64,000 nucleotides of DNA from Phialophora verrucosa (lineage: Eukaryota; Ascomycota; Eurotiomycetes; Chaetothyriales; Herpotrichiellaceae). Below the pieces are notes generated by a model that was not told the DNA's origin, made no database searches, and saw nothing but the letters and a program-made list of their open reading frames with translations. The first letter of the stretch is position 1; the number at the start of each line of letters is the position of its first letter. This document shows, piece by piece, positions 24,952-35,536 of this stretch. The DNA lies in assembly GCA_002099365.1 (NCBI GenBank), contig MSED01000014.1, positions 2,108,001 to 2,172,000 on the forward strand, given 5' to 3'. A program made the position numbers and the translations under genes.

Positions 24952-26573
24952 TTAATCGAGTGTAACCTCGTCTCTTGATGTTCGATATCGCTTTCCGGCG
25001 TAGAACAGCCAATTGAGACCGAACACCACCATCACGCCTGCCACAACGGCTATGGTGTAGTTCATATTCGCTGCCGTGACTGGAAGATATTGAGGGAACA
25101 GGAGGATGACCGACATGAACATCATCCAGGCCATGGCGGTCCAATTCACGACAACGCCCAGCTTTGCCAGGTTCAGATAGTGAGGCCGGTTCTCGAGGTT
25201 GCTTCGGTCAAGCAAGAGAAACGCGAGTGGTATCATGTAGCTGAGAAAGAAGCACACGACTGCCCCCCCAAGGATCGCATTCAGTGCCGTGGTGGGGCCC
25301 AGGTACAGGAGGCCGACCAGACATGACACCACAGCCGCGAACCAGATGGCGTTTCGCGGAAGCTGATGCGCATTAGCCGCGTTGGAGAGCCATTTGGACA
25401 AGACCAGGTGACGTTCTGTAGCAAGACTCCAGAGCACACGACTGAAGGTTGTCGTCAGAGCGCCGCCGCCGACAAAGAATTGGAATAGATAGAAGCTGAG
25501 AAGGAAGATTGCAATGGATCTCGACGCGGTAGAGTCCAAGAACAACTGAGCGAGTGGCTGCCCTCCTACTGGAGTGAGAAGGTTCTCTTCGTTGACGACG
25601 CAGAAAGAGAAGAGAATGGTCATTGGGAACCCCGATAGTCCAGCAATGAGTGTCGTTCCCAGCATGACCTGCGGCACCTGCTTGGCCGGATCTGGTACTT
25701 CCTCGGTGATGTGCGTCGTTGCGTCGAAGCCGTTCGAGGCTGTCAGTCCTGGCAGAAGGCCCAGCAGGAAGACCAGTCCATCGGACGACCAGCCAGTCCC
25801 GTTGAATAAATCGACGAAGACAGTTTTCGCAGACTGCTTCGGTGACGCTCGGACCAACAGGACAACAAGGACCATGATCGTAAGGGCATTAATCACGAAA
25901 GCCATTGTGCGGAGCAACAGCGAGTAGAACCTGAAGAACGGGATGTTCATCAGGACCGCCACCACGGCTGCACCAACGATTCCGAGATAGACCTGATACG
26001 GTTGGGGGTCATAGTTGGGTAGCCCGACTGCAATTGTGGCGAACAGTAGTTGAGACGCAAGGAGGTAGGTCCCCAACGTCCAGAAGAACCACGCCGCAGC
26101 TGCAAAGCTGCCGGACCAGTACGATAGCGACCTTGCAAAGCGCTGAGGCGCCAGGACAGATGTCCAGTGGACCTGGCCTGCGAGGTCGTCAGCTTTGTTC
26201 AACTGTGCAAATAATGAGTCGCACCTGTTGGGTGAGGAAATGCAGCTGCTATCTCTGCCAACGAGAGGCACACGATGATCTGGAAGATTGTTGCCACGAG
26301 GTATCCGAACACGTAGACCGGACTACCGCCGACTCCAATGCTGAATGCCAGATAGACGCCGATTGCCGTAGGGGTTCCGACGATGGAATAGTTCATGCCA
26401 AGGGCACTCCAGAGGTTGAAGTGGGCTCTCTTCGCCGCACTGAGTTCTTCTGCTGTTGTTTGGAGCATGCCGTGCTCTGTCGTTGTTATTTTGGTCAATT
26501 CATGGCTAGGCTTACTCTCGTCGGGCGTTTTTAACGCCTGTTCGATGTCGTTCGGGGTGCTGAAAGTTGCCAT
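24952..26573 (-). CDS. APC-superfamily permease of the fungal amino acid / GABA / choline type
   Basis: Exons (minus strand) 26225-26573 and 24952-26177, joined across a 47-nt intron, give 524 residues. The sequence is almost entirely hydrophobic, with about 11-12 candidate membrane segments. Family features include NLWSALGMNYSIVGTPTAIG at the first segment, SLAEIAAAFPHPTGQVHW spanning the splice junction (a conserved loop of this permease family), GLTASNGFDATTHITEEV in the middle and PRNAIWFAAVVSCLVG later. The family imports GABA, choline or other amines and amino acids through the plasma membrane; the substrate here is inferred only at family level. The start is ATG 26573 because the in-frame extension begins with TTG. 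It is divergent from the dioxygenase gene, and a shared ~600-bp promoter region contains three GATA-like sites. Confidence 0.9.
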
Positions 26574-27182
26574 GGCCAACAGAGATCCCAAAGGCAGAGC
26601 AAAGACACCTCGCCGACTTGAACACGTCGTGTTTGAGAAGGTCGGGCGTTCGTTGAGTTAAAGTACGTGCAGGAAACTCCTCGCCGAGCGTATTGACATC
26701 CAAGATATCGAGGATATTGTAGATAAGAGAGCGCGGCTTGTTTATCATGGTTTTTCGATCAACAGCCTATCCCGTCCCAATAGTGTCTTGTGGCTTGCAA
26801 CATTCGTCTGCTCGCGGCATTGGATCAAAGGAGTGAGCTGCTTGATTATTAGCCACAGCTGCTCGACCATGGACTGGCTCGACCATCAGAGGTTGCCAGT
26901 TGGTGCACAGGCCGCCGGCGACAGATGCATTAAGACTTTCCAAGGCGACTCCACTATCCTACAACTCGGCGAGTCCTTCCTAAAGAGGAGATGGTAAACA
27001 TTTCCTGCCAGGACCAGAAATCAGCTAGCCAAGGTGCTTATCGCTTCGTCAACTAAAGAGATAGTCGATAACAAGGGAGCACTTCATTATAGAATGAATC
27101 CACGATCTTGGGCGCTGGGCCAAACACTTCGGCAGGCAACAACCCTCAAGAACCTCAGTGAAAGGACGAACAGCAAGCCATA
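26574..27182. promoter_or_regulatory. Shared divergent promoter with GATA-factor-like sites
   Basis: This 609-base region separates the divergent permease and dioxygenase genes. It contains HGATAR matches, the consensus of AreA/Nit2-type nitrogen regulators: AGATAAG at 26721-26727, TTATCG (reverse of CGATAA) at 27038-27043 and CGATAA at 27066-27071. The consensus is short, so single sites are weak evidence, but three sites next to a permease of this family are suggestive of nitrogen regulation. Confidence 0.45.
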
Positions 27183-28052
27183 ATGTCGAGTCCTACAGAA
27201 ACTCCATCCATCAAGAGGATTCCAGCATCCGCAGGTTGCGACGCCATATTGTCGGCCATGCGACAGGATGGCGGCGTCATCATCACCGGAATGCTCAGTC
27301 CTGACCAAGTAAAAATGATCAACCAGGAGGTGCAACCAGCATTGGATCGACTGGACGCAGGATCCAAGCACTCGGACGAGTGGACGAAAGAGTTTCACGG
27401 CAGCAACACCAAGCGCCTCACGAATCTCGTCAGTCTGAGCAAAACATTCCGCGAATCGGTCCTCGACAATACATTGGTGCACGACATTTGTGAGAAGGTC
27501 TTCCTCAAGGATTCTGGAACTTACTGGCTGAACACGGCCCAGCTGATCGAAATCGGGCCCGGCAACAAAGCCCAGTATCTACATCGCGACCAGATGCAAT
27601 ACCCGATCTTCACTCTTGTCGGGCCAGGATTCCCAGAAGCAACGGTCAACTTCCTGTTCGCACTGACAGACTGCACCGAAGAAAACGGGGCGACCCGAGT
27701 GATCCCGGGAAGCCATCTGTGGCCAGACTTCTCGCAACATGGATCTCCAGAGGATACCATCCCGGCAGAGATGCAGGCGGGAGATGTGTGTTTCATCAGC
27801 GGGAAAGTCGTCCATGGAGGTGGTGCGAATATGACCGACGACTTCAAAAGGAGGGTGATAGCATTCAGTGTGCAGTGTTCCTATCTCACACCTGAAGAGG
27901 CATATCCCTTCATAGTTGACAAGGAGGTAGTGAGGCAACTCAGTCCTCGCGCGCAAAAGATGATCGCCTTCCGTTCCCAGTTCCCCAAAGACAGTCCCGG
28001 ACTCTGGCAGTCTGATTATCGGGAGATTGCCGACGTGATTGGGCTTGCTTGA
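27183..28052 (+). CDS. Phytanoyl-CoA dioxygenase (PhyH) family Fe(II)/2-oxoglutarate oxygenase
   Basis: Single exon, 289 residues. The iron-binding facial triad is visible: H134 and D136 in LHRDQ, and H211 in KVVHGGGAN; the downstream FKRRVIAF supplies candidate 2-oxoglutarate-binding Arg residues. NGATRVIPGSHLWPD is the characteristic PhyH strand before the distal His. Fungal members act on very different substrates, including secondary-metabolite scaffolds and alkylated amines, so I do not assign one. The start ATG 27183 lies close to the GATA-containing region. Neighbours (amine-type permease, copper amine oxidase, zinc-cluster regulator) suggest a catabolic or tailoring role, but this is context inference only. 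Confidence 0.9.
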   Translation: MSSPTETPSIKRIPASAGCDAILSAMRQDGGVIITGMLSPDQVKMINQEVQPALDRLDAGSKHSDEWTKEFHGSNTKRLTNLVSLSKTFRESVLDNTLVHDICEKVFLKDSGTYWLNTAQLIEIGPGNKAQYLHRDQMQYPIFTLVGPGFPEATVNFLFALTDCTEENGATRVIPGSHLWPDFSQHGSPEDTIPAEMQAGDVCFISGKVVHGGGANMTDDFKRRVIAFSVQCSYLTPEEAYPFIVDKEVVRQLSPRAQKMIAFRSQFPKDSPGLWQSDYREIADVIGLA

Positions 28053-29296
28053 AAAGGTCGAGCATTTCAGGGTACACGAAAGACACAAATGCATGCCTCC
28101 GAGTACATTCAACGTTTTGGTCACGGGAACATGCCTAGCCTCGACTTCATCTGGGCAGGATATTCGCAATGAAATGAAATTGACCTGTTCAACTAAGATG
28201 CCAATCGACTGGCGGCTGCATATCATAGGTTCCAATCCAAGACAGGCGCTATCCCACCACACGCTCGGGAAGGAGTAAGATACGAGTCTTAGGGAGTCTT
28301 TGACACAACAACGTCCAAGAGCAAGAGGCGACATGTACTCGTAGTCATAAGATTTGGAATCCGAAAGCACTGAGAGCGCATAGCTCCCTCACTGTCCAGG
28401 CTCGTGCATTCTTGTGCCGTCTGGGAGTCGCCTCTATTGTATGCTTCCGAAGCCGGTGAGGTGTTTCAAACTCTCGCTGTCCGTTGTGTCGCTTCTACTC
28501 TGTACTTGGCTAACCAGCCTCTGGTCCACGCAAGATAACGACTTGATATGTCCCTATCGACGATGGTATCGTCTGATATGGTAAAGCGGGCATTGGTCAG
28601 AGCCGTAAGTAAGTTTGGACTGGCGCACGATTGATATTCTTCGACATGGGAGCGTCCAGGTCGTGGAAACCTTCCGTATAAGGGAAAGCTTTGAAGGCTT
28701 CGATAATCGCCAGTCGAAGAGCGATGTCGTGGTCACATTCCAGTTTCAGCAAGGCGTCGAAATCACCCCGAAGTTAGCTCTTGGAGGAGCCAGGCTGGAG
28801 CCAGGCTCATGGCGTCCCTCCTATATTGTCAATGCCCGTGTTTCCCCCACCGATCCGCGGCGTAGAGGCTGATTGACGCATGAGCGATTGGACGCCCCCC
28901 CTAGATTCGCCTTCCGAGTCTGCAGGGTCCATTTTTAACCCCTTTGCCATGACCATTGTGGAAATGTCCTGCTACAACTAGTGGAAGCTTTTGTAACGTG
29001 GTAGGATACTTCCGAAATGCGAAATCAGGGATACTCCAGTCTTATGGAATCCTTACCTCCATTTTGATGTTTCTGTCTTCGGGCAAAGAAGAATAGACGC
29101 TAGATCAATAATTTCGTCTTCGCTATCGGTTGAGAGTAACGTCGAAAGGTGGTTTGTTCTCAATTGGAATTAGGCGTTATCGATGCAACTGGCATAAGTA
29201 TTAGAGTCCATCCACCGACATCACATCATTGGAAAATCCTCTTCTCAAGCGAAACCTCTTCTAAATCTTCCGAGAGACGTGTTCGAATTGACCGTC
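28053..29296. other. Intergenic upstream of the amine oxidase, no gene recognised
   Basis: About 1.2 kb. Small frames show no domain. Further GATA-like matches occur: AGATAA at about 28533, CTATCG at 29123-29128 and TTATCG at 29178-29183, all upstream of the amine oxidase start. One TACTCGTA copy lies at 28336. Confidence 0.5.
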
Positions 29297-31588
29297 ATGT
29301 TGCACCCTTTCTCACAAATTACACCGGAGGAGATCAGACTATCAAGCCGGCTCATGCGTGAGAGCCACCCCGATGGCGAACTTAGATTCAAGGCCATTAC
29401 GCTTCAGGAACCCGACAAAGAACGGTCCCTGGAATATCTGAGAGCCGAACACGCGGGCGACGCAACCAGACCAGTCCTCGAAAGGCACAGCTTCCTTGCA
29501 TATTATAAGAAAAATGACGTGGGCAGCCCTCACCCAGAGAATTAGCCTCGACTGAAGCGATGCTAGGAAATTCTCCATGAGGCTGTCATCAACCTCACCA
29601 CTGATTCCATTGTCTATGACCGAAGACTTGACAGGCTCCTGCATGGACCAGCCGATTCCGAGGAGGTTGCGCTGATCGAGAAGATTGCGCACTCGGATCC
29701 AGGCTTTCGCTCTGCGTTACAGGAGCTCGGCATCACCGATATGTCTCTCGTGGTCTGTGAGCCATGGATATATGGTGAGAGATGAACCCCTGGCGGAACG
29801 AGACATCCCATCTCACTTGGAACGTTTCATACAGGATCCGATGGCATCGATGATGAACGTAGGCAGTACCAGTGCTTCTCGTTCCTGCGAGATCCGAACA
29901 ATGCAGCCGAACCAGACTGCAACCATTATGCCATGCCTTTGCCCCTTTGTCCAGTCGTAGATGTCGAACAAGGTCGCGTAACACGCATCGACACACTGCC
30001 AATGGGTGCAGACAACACGGTATCGATGGACAAGACGTACAAAATCCCCCCACCGAGCGAATATCTACCAAAATATCAGGCCGTGCGGCAAGATCTGAAG
30101 CCGTTAAATGTCGTCCAACCAGAAGGAGCAAGTTTCACGGTCAATGAGGACTTCCAATGTAGCCACGTCGTCTCGTGGCAGAAGTGGCGATTTCGACTCG
30201 GATTCAATGCCCGTGAAGGCATGGTGCTGTATGATGTGGGTGCATGCTCTGCTGGGCATCTCACCCTTCAGATATGGATGAGGAGTCTATCTAACCGACG
30301 ATGATAGGTCCGATACGACGGCCGAGCATTGTTCTATCGACTTTCGTTATCCGATATGAACATCCCATATGCGGATCCACGCCATCCCTACCATAGAAAA
30401 GCGGCTTTCGACTTGGGCGATGCTGGCGCCGGGTATACCGCCAATAACTTGCAGCTTGGCTGCGATTGCCTGGGTGCAATATTCTACCTCTCGTCCATTC
30501 TTGCCCACCCCAGCGGTGACATCCTCGAGCAGAAGAACTGTGTCTGCATTCACGAACAGGTAGGCCGTCGACGCCAGTTCTGACAGCTTCTTTGATTGCA
30601 GACCATGTGCTGATCCCAGATGGGGGGATATTTAGGACGCGGGCATCGGCTGGAAACATACGAATTACCGAACCGGACATGCTGTTGTCACACGCGCCCG
30701 TGAGCTTGTGCTGCAGTCTATTCTCACCGTGGCCAACTACGAGTATATCCTCGCGTTCATGTTCACACAGGCCGGCGACATCACGTACGAGGTGAGAGCA
30801 ACGGGGATATTATCGACGCAGCCAGTCCACGAGAACGTGGACGTGCCATGGGGTACGGTAGTGCACGCCGGGGTCTTGGCTGCTCACCATCAGCACATAT
30901 TCTCGCTACGCATAGATCCGATGCTTGACGGGGTGCTGAACAGGTTGGTCTATGAAGAAGCGATACCTATGAGCGATCGACCCTCAATCCGCACGGGACG
31001 GGATACTTTACGCAGGAGACGGTTGTGGAGAGATCCGGGGGGTATGACCTAGACACCCAGAAGAACCGGGTGTTCAAGATCAAAAACGCGGCGTCCAGGA
31101 ATCCGGTCAACCAGAAAGAAAGCGGATACAAGATCATGGTGCCGGATTTCCAGAAGATGCTCGCCGACCAGGAGTCCTTCCACCACAAGCGCGCCGAATT
31201 CGCCGACCACAACATCTACGTGACCAAATACCGGCCAAACCAGCTCTTCGCTGCCGGTCAGTATACCAACCAGTCTCGCGGAGGAACTGGCGTCCGCACG
31301 TGGGCGAGCGCCCTCGACTCCGTGGTCGATGAGGACATTGTCGTCTGGGTCCAATTCGGGCTGAACCACGTTCCACGCATTGAAGATTTCCCCGTCATGC
31401 CAACGGAGACGATGAGGGTGCACTTGAGACCCAACAACTTCTTCACCAAGAACCCGGCGCTGGATGTACCGCCTTCCACCCAGGAGACGAACAAAAGCTG
31501 TCAACTCTCGCCAGGCACCAAGACTGGTACAGCCGAACAGGCAGTTCGACAAGCTGGCTTCTTTCCTGTCATTGGATCAAAGATGTAG
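29297..31588 (+). pseudogene. Copper amine oxidase, nearly full length, broken by a one-base frameshift
   Basis: Five exons: 29297-29518, 29567-29774, 29835-30235, 30308-30559, 30636-31588, all with GT-AG introns. The product would be a peroxisomal or cytosolic type of primary amine oxidase that turns amines into aldehydes, ammonia and hydrogen peroxide. Key features are intact: the presumed catalytic-base region AAFDLGDAGAG, the topaquinone-forming Tyr in TVANYEY, copper ligands in HHQHIFSLRIDP, and the third His in LNHVPRIEDFPVMP. However, the frame of exon 5 shifts between about 30972 and 30977: upstream reads YEEAIPMS, but the conserved continuation LNPHGTGYFTQETV is in another frame. One base is missing, and the upstream frame stops at 31052. 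No intron can explain this, because the flanking residues are conserved on both sides. It is either a recent pseudogene or a sequencing error. Total length with the frame ignored is about 678 residues, near family size. Confidence 0.85.
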
Positions 31589-32372
31589 CCGGAGCCAAAA
31601 AACGGCTCTGTGTCGGATCGCGTGGGCTAACAAAGCGGATAATAGATCATTGTGATAATACGGCTGGTTGAATTTCGCAGCCCACGAGACCTTAGAACAG
31701 GACTGGTCCAGCTTGATCCTCTTGTTCAACCAGCTTAGATCTCCTTGATCTTCGTACAGATTTCGCTTGTACATACCGTAGGATGGTCATGCGAGCCCAT
31801 CAATAATTCCGCGATTGGTCGGAGCACACCGGCCAGACGAGGTTCAACACTTCGATAAGGGACGGACTACTGTACTCGTAGATGGAATATCATTTATCGA
31901 ATTCCCCGGCAATTGATTGGTCTGATACTTACTACTACTAGCTATTCCCACTTTGATTGTGTTGCCGAGCCCTCCTGTTATCCACAGCCGAGGTGAATGG
32001 CCCTTGTTACCCCGGTCATTACCTTGCAAGCGTTTTGCATCTCCTATCTATTGGAGACGCGACCGTGTCGATAGCTTTCTGGGACGAATATCCACAAAAT
32101 CCTCCAAGATATTCTTAAGAGACTGGTCGTCTTCAGATCCTGTGCGAGCGGCATACGTTTGAGTGGCGGCGGCAGTCGCGTCGTCGAACAAATCAACAGC
32201 CGAATCACGCTCTTGAGGCTCCCCCCCTTAGATTGATGCTTTTGAAGGGGCTTGAGGGCATTCTTCGAGCGCTACATCATCGGCATAGCGCTTTCATTTG
32301 CTCGTAGTCTCTCCCTTTCCGTGCTGCGGGTTTGGTCCGTTCGAGCCCCCGCGACGCGGCGGGCGACCTGAA
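31589..32372. other. Intergenic between amine oxidase and zinc-cluster regulator
   Basis: About 780 bases with no gene. One TACTCGTA copy occurs at 31873-31880. The last ~150 bases precede the regulator's ATG. Confidence 0.55.
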
Positions 32373-34409
32373 ATGCCTCATCCCACCGAGGAGTTCATGG
32401 CTGATGCGGGGGCCAAACGACGCAGGAAGACCTTCACTGGGTGCTGGACTTGTCGGGAGAGACATTTGAAGTGTGACGAGCTTAGGCCGACGTGCTTGCG
32501 TTGTAAAAAAGCCAAACTCCAGTGCCAGGGCTACGAAGTGAGACTCACATGGCAATCCGGTCGGCTCGGGCGCAGCGCGCAAAGCGCCGCAGGCAACTCG
32601 AATGGTGTCCGACGGCGGCGGCAGCAGCAGCAGCAATTATCACAGGACGGAGATCCTGCCGCAATGTATGGGACCGGGGCTTCACCACAGGGTACTGCTA
32701 CTCAGGACTACCCGCAAGCAGTCTCGTCGGTCGATTTTATCCGTGGCACGGCAGGCTACGAGCCTGACGTGCATGCCGAGCGCGTTCGCGAACTGCCACA
32801 GCCACAGCCACAGCCGACGCAGGCCAGATACGACACGTCTTCATGCGCTCGTGATATCGACTGGTCGCAACGAATTGAGGACGCCACTCGCACCATGGAG
32901 CCGTGCGCGTCAGAAGGAGGGAGTATTGCCTGTCTTCCTGGCTTATCGCCGGACGGCTTTGACTTGGCGGGTAACTGGGGTGTTCCCCCTACCAGCTCTG
33001 GCCATGGAATAGGACCGAGCGAGGATGTGAATGGTGTTCCTGGCCCCTCTGCGATGGTGCTTAGCGAATACAGCCAACCCGATAACGATGCATACAGCGA
33101 AGAGACTTGTTCGGCGGCGAGCGCTGCTCCTGATCTGGCGTCCAGGAGAACCGACGGTGGCAACGATGGCGGGCCTGGCTCGATTGGCTCGATCGGACGG
33201 CATATTGATCAGCTACCGGACCTGTCACTGCAGCGGCAGATCCTCGAGTACTGGAGCGTCACCCTGTGCGACGCGCTTCTGCCGGTACCTGGGTTTCACA
33301 ATCCCTTGCGAGAAGTGATCATGCCCATCGCGCTGGAAGGTGCGCAGGCCCATGTCGACTCCACGAGCGCGGCCAAGGCGGTGTTCCACATGGTCTGCAG
33401 GACGTCGGCACTTCATCTTTCTCGGAGCAGACACAGCAGCGGGAACAAAGAAAGGTTTGCCAGTCTCGCCCTCACTCACCACCACCTCGGTCTCCTCCAC
33501 ATCAGACGGAATCTCCTTTCCACACAACCGGATCAGTACGTACCGTTGCTGGCGGCACTGACCTTGTGTATCATCAACGAAACCATTGCGGTCGGGAACC
33601 CGTCCTGGCGGAACCACATCGACGGAGCGTGTCATTGGGTGCGGAGGGTGGACCAGGCCGTCTGGCAGCAGAGCAAGCCCGCCTCCATTGTATACCAGAT
33701 GTTCGCGGGACTGGCCATCCTAAGCCTGTCACCTCTCGTCCTGGACGGCGACGTGACCGCCGCCGAGACCCTGATCGACTTCGACCACCCTCGGGAGCTG
33801 TATTTCCTCGACCATCATCTTGGAATCTCCTACTCGACACTGAAGGGGATCAGCGCGCTCAACAAAATGCAAATCCAGCCCGGCTCTCCGTTGAGAGACG
33901 CCCATCCGAGCTCCCGCCGCCCGTGTACCGCGGATCGCCTTGACATCCTGGAGATGGAGATGTTCCTCGCGGTGCCCCAGATTGCGCATCCGCCGGCGAC
34001 CGAGGCACAGAGATCCCTGGTCTATCACCTGATGCACTCCTTCTACTACGCGTCGCTGATCTTCTTCAAACGCACAATCAGGAAGACTCGGGTCGCCGAG
34101 GTGCAGCTCTTGGTAGAGAGGTCGCTCGAGCACCTGGAAGCACTTCTGTCCTTCGGCCGACTCGCCTTTTCACCTACCATCTGGCCCGTGGCGATCACGG
34201 CGGTCGAAGCGCAAGAACCCGCTCTCCGAAAGCGCTTCCGCGACTGGCTCGACTACTTCTGGCTCAAGACCGAGTTCGCAGCCTGGAAAGGAGTTGAAAC
34301 ACTGGCCACCGGCTTGTGGAAGGCGCGCGATGAGTGTCCAGCAGATCAAGAGCTTCAATGGCAAGACTTTGTCCGCCGTAAACCTGAGCTGAGGATCATG
34401 ATGATATAA
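32373..34409 (+). CDS. Zn2Cys6 (fungal zinc-cluster) transcription factor
   Basis: Single exon, 678 residues. The binuclear zinc cluster near residues 23-55 reads GCWTCRERHLKCDELRPTC followed by LRCKKAKLQC, giving CX2CX6CX6CX2CX6C, flanked N-terminally by KRRRKTF. A Gln/Ser-rich and low-complexity stretch follows. The C-terminal half (from about residue 280, LPDLSLQRQILEYWSVTLCD) resembles the fungal-specific transcription factor domain found in regulators of the PF11951 type. The start ATG 32373 was chosen because the longer frame begins with TTG at 32298. Its position at the end of the permease/dioxygenase/amine oxidase group makes it a candidate pathway-specific regulator; this is inference, and the target genes are unknown. 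Confidence 0.9.
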   Translation: MPHPTEEFMADAGAKRRRKTFTGCWTCRERHLKCDELRPTCLRCKKAKLQCQGYEVRLTWQSGRLGRSAQSAAGNSNGVRRRRQQQQQLSQDGDPAAMYGTGASPQGTATQDYPQAVSSVDFIRGTAGYEPDVHAERVRELPQPQPQPTQARYDTSSCARDIDWSQRIEDATRTMEPCASEGGSIACLPGLSPDGFDLAGNWGVPPTSSGHGIGPSEDVNGVPGPSAMVLSEYSQPDNDAYSEETCSAASAAPDLASRRTDGGNDGGPGSIGSIGRHIDQLPDLSLQRQILEYWSVTLCDALLPVPGFHNPLREVIMPIALEGAQAHVDSTSAAKAVFHMVCRTSALHLSRSRHSSGNKERFASLALTHHHLGLLHIRRNLLSTQPDQYVPLLAALTLCIINETIAVGNPSWRNHIDGACHWVRRVDQAVWQQSKPASIVYQMFAGLAILSLSPLVLDGDVTAAETLIDFDHPRELYFLDHHLGISYSTLKGISALNKMQIQPGSPLRDAHPSSRRPCTADRLDILEMEMFLAVPQIAHPPATEAQRSLVYHLMHSFYYASLIFFKRTIRKTRVAEVQLLVERSLEHLEALLSFGRLAFSPTIWPVAITAVEAQEPALRKRFRDWLDYFWLKTEFAAWKGVETLATGLWKARDECPADQELQWQDFVRRKPELRIMMI

Positions 34410-35536
34410 TAAAGACTGGGATACAGGAGGGTCTGGCCTCGCCTCGGTGGTCGTTGGTTGGCAAGCAGGGATTTCAAACATGGGGATATGTCTTCCAGGT
34501 TGCAACATGCCCCGGGCATTTCCCCATCGCATGCTTTGTAGCCTTATCACTGTTTATCCTGTATCCGTGACCGCCAAACAAGGGTCCTTCCATAAAATCT
34601 CATACCAAAGCTTTCAAGCGAGTCTAATATATTAAACGAACTAAATAAAGCCGCCGACTCCGGGCTCGACGTCTATTCCCCTGTCTAGAAGTCCTTCCGA
34701 GCAGTTATTACTCATCTTTCCATGCCAAACATTGAAAATCTTCACGTATCCCTAGTGCTTGTCACTTGGAATTATCGTGTCAAGGGCATCATTCTGAGAT
34801 ACTCTATGGGCACCTACGAGATACTCCATGGGCATCGTTTCAGAGGCATATTTCTATGAGATACTCCAGAGTCTCGGGCATGTGGCTAACTATGTTATGG
34901 TATAGGAGAAAGGTCATGTTAGTGGTTAGTCGTGGAAATAAAACAAAAGCGAATGGTGGACGAATAACTGTACTTCCAGAATCGCGCCGCCGTCTGGCCT
35001 GTCGCTATTACTGTATCACTCGATCACGACCACGAGGAATGCCCATTGTAGCACAATCAAATTCGGTATTCGGTACAAGCAGGGCCCATACAGACCGTGG
35101 GTCTCATATCAACCATCCACCCAAAGACAGATTGAACCTTTTCGGCATCGTCGTTGCCTGGCATAGCCATTGCGAACCCATCAAGTAAGACTGTGACATC
35201 TCCTTTAAAACAATTTGCTCCTCTGTGCGCCTTGCCATGTCATATCGAATTCAAGTCGTTCCAGCGAGTCCTGCCCGACGAAACACAGCCATTTTCTTCA
35301 TCGTTGAGATTCACGTCCAGCACAAATAGGTTCCATAATCACAGCACGTGTAGCCAGTCCAGATGCCATCCATGTTCATGTACAGAATCCCACTCCGTCG
35401 TGACCGAGTGCACCGATGCCGGCTGGTTCGCCATCATTGCTACTTCCAATGCAGAGAGGAATTTGGCCACCGTCACATCAGGGCAGCCTATTCACAGTGA
35501 TATGCTCACGCTCAGGTGGTGATGAGTCTTGCAGCA
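34410..35536. other. Convergent intergenic region with a small degenerate repeat
   Basis: About 1.1 kb between the stop codons of the regulator and Cdc14. Around 34796-34868 the phrase GAGATACTC occurs three times, twice followed by an ATGGGCA-like stretch, so there is a short imperfect repeat. No gene seen. Confidence 0.5.
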
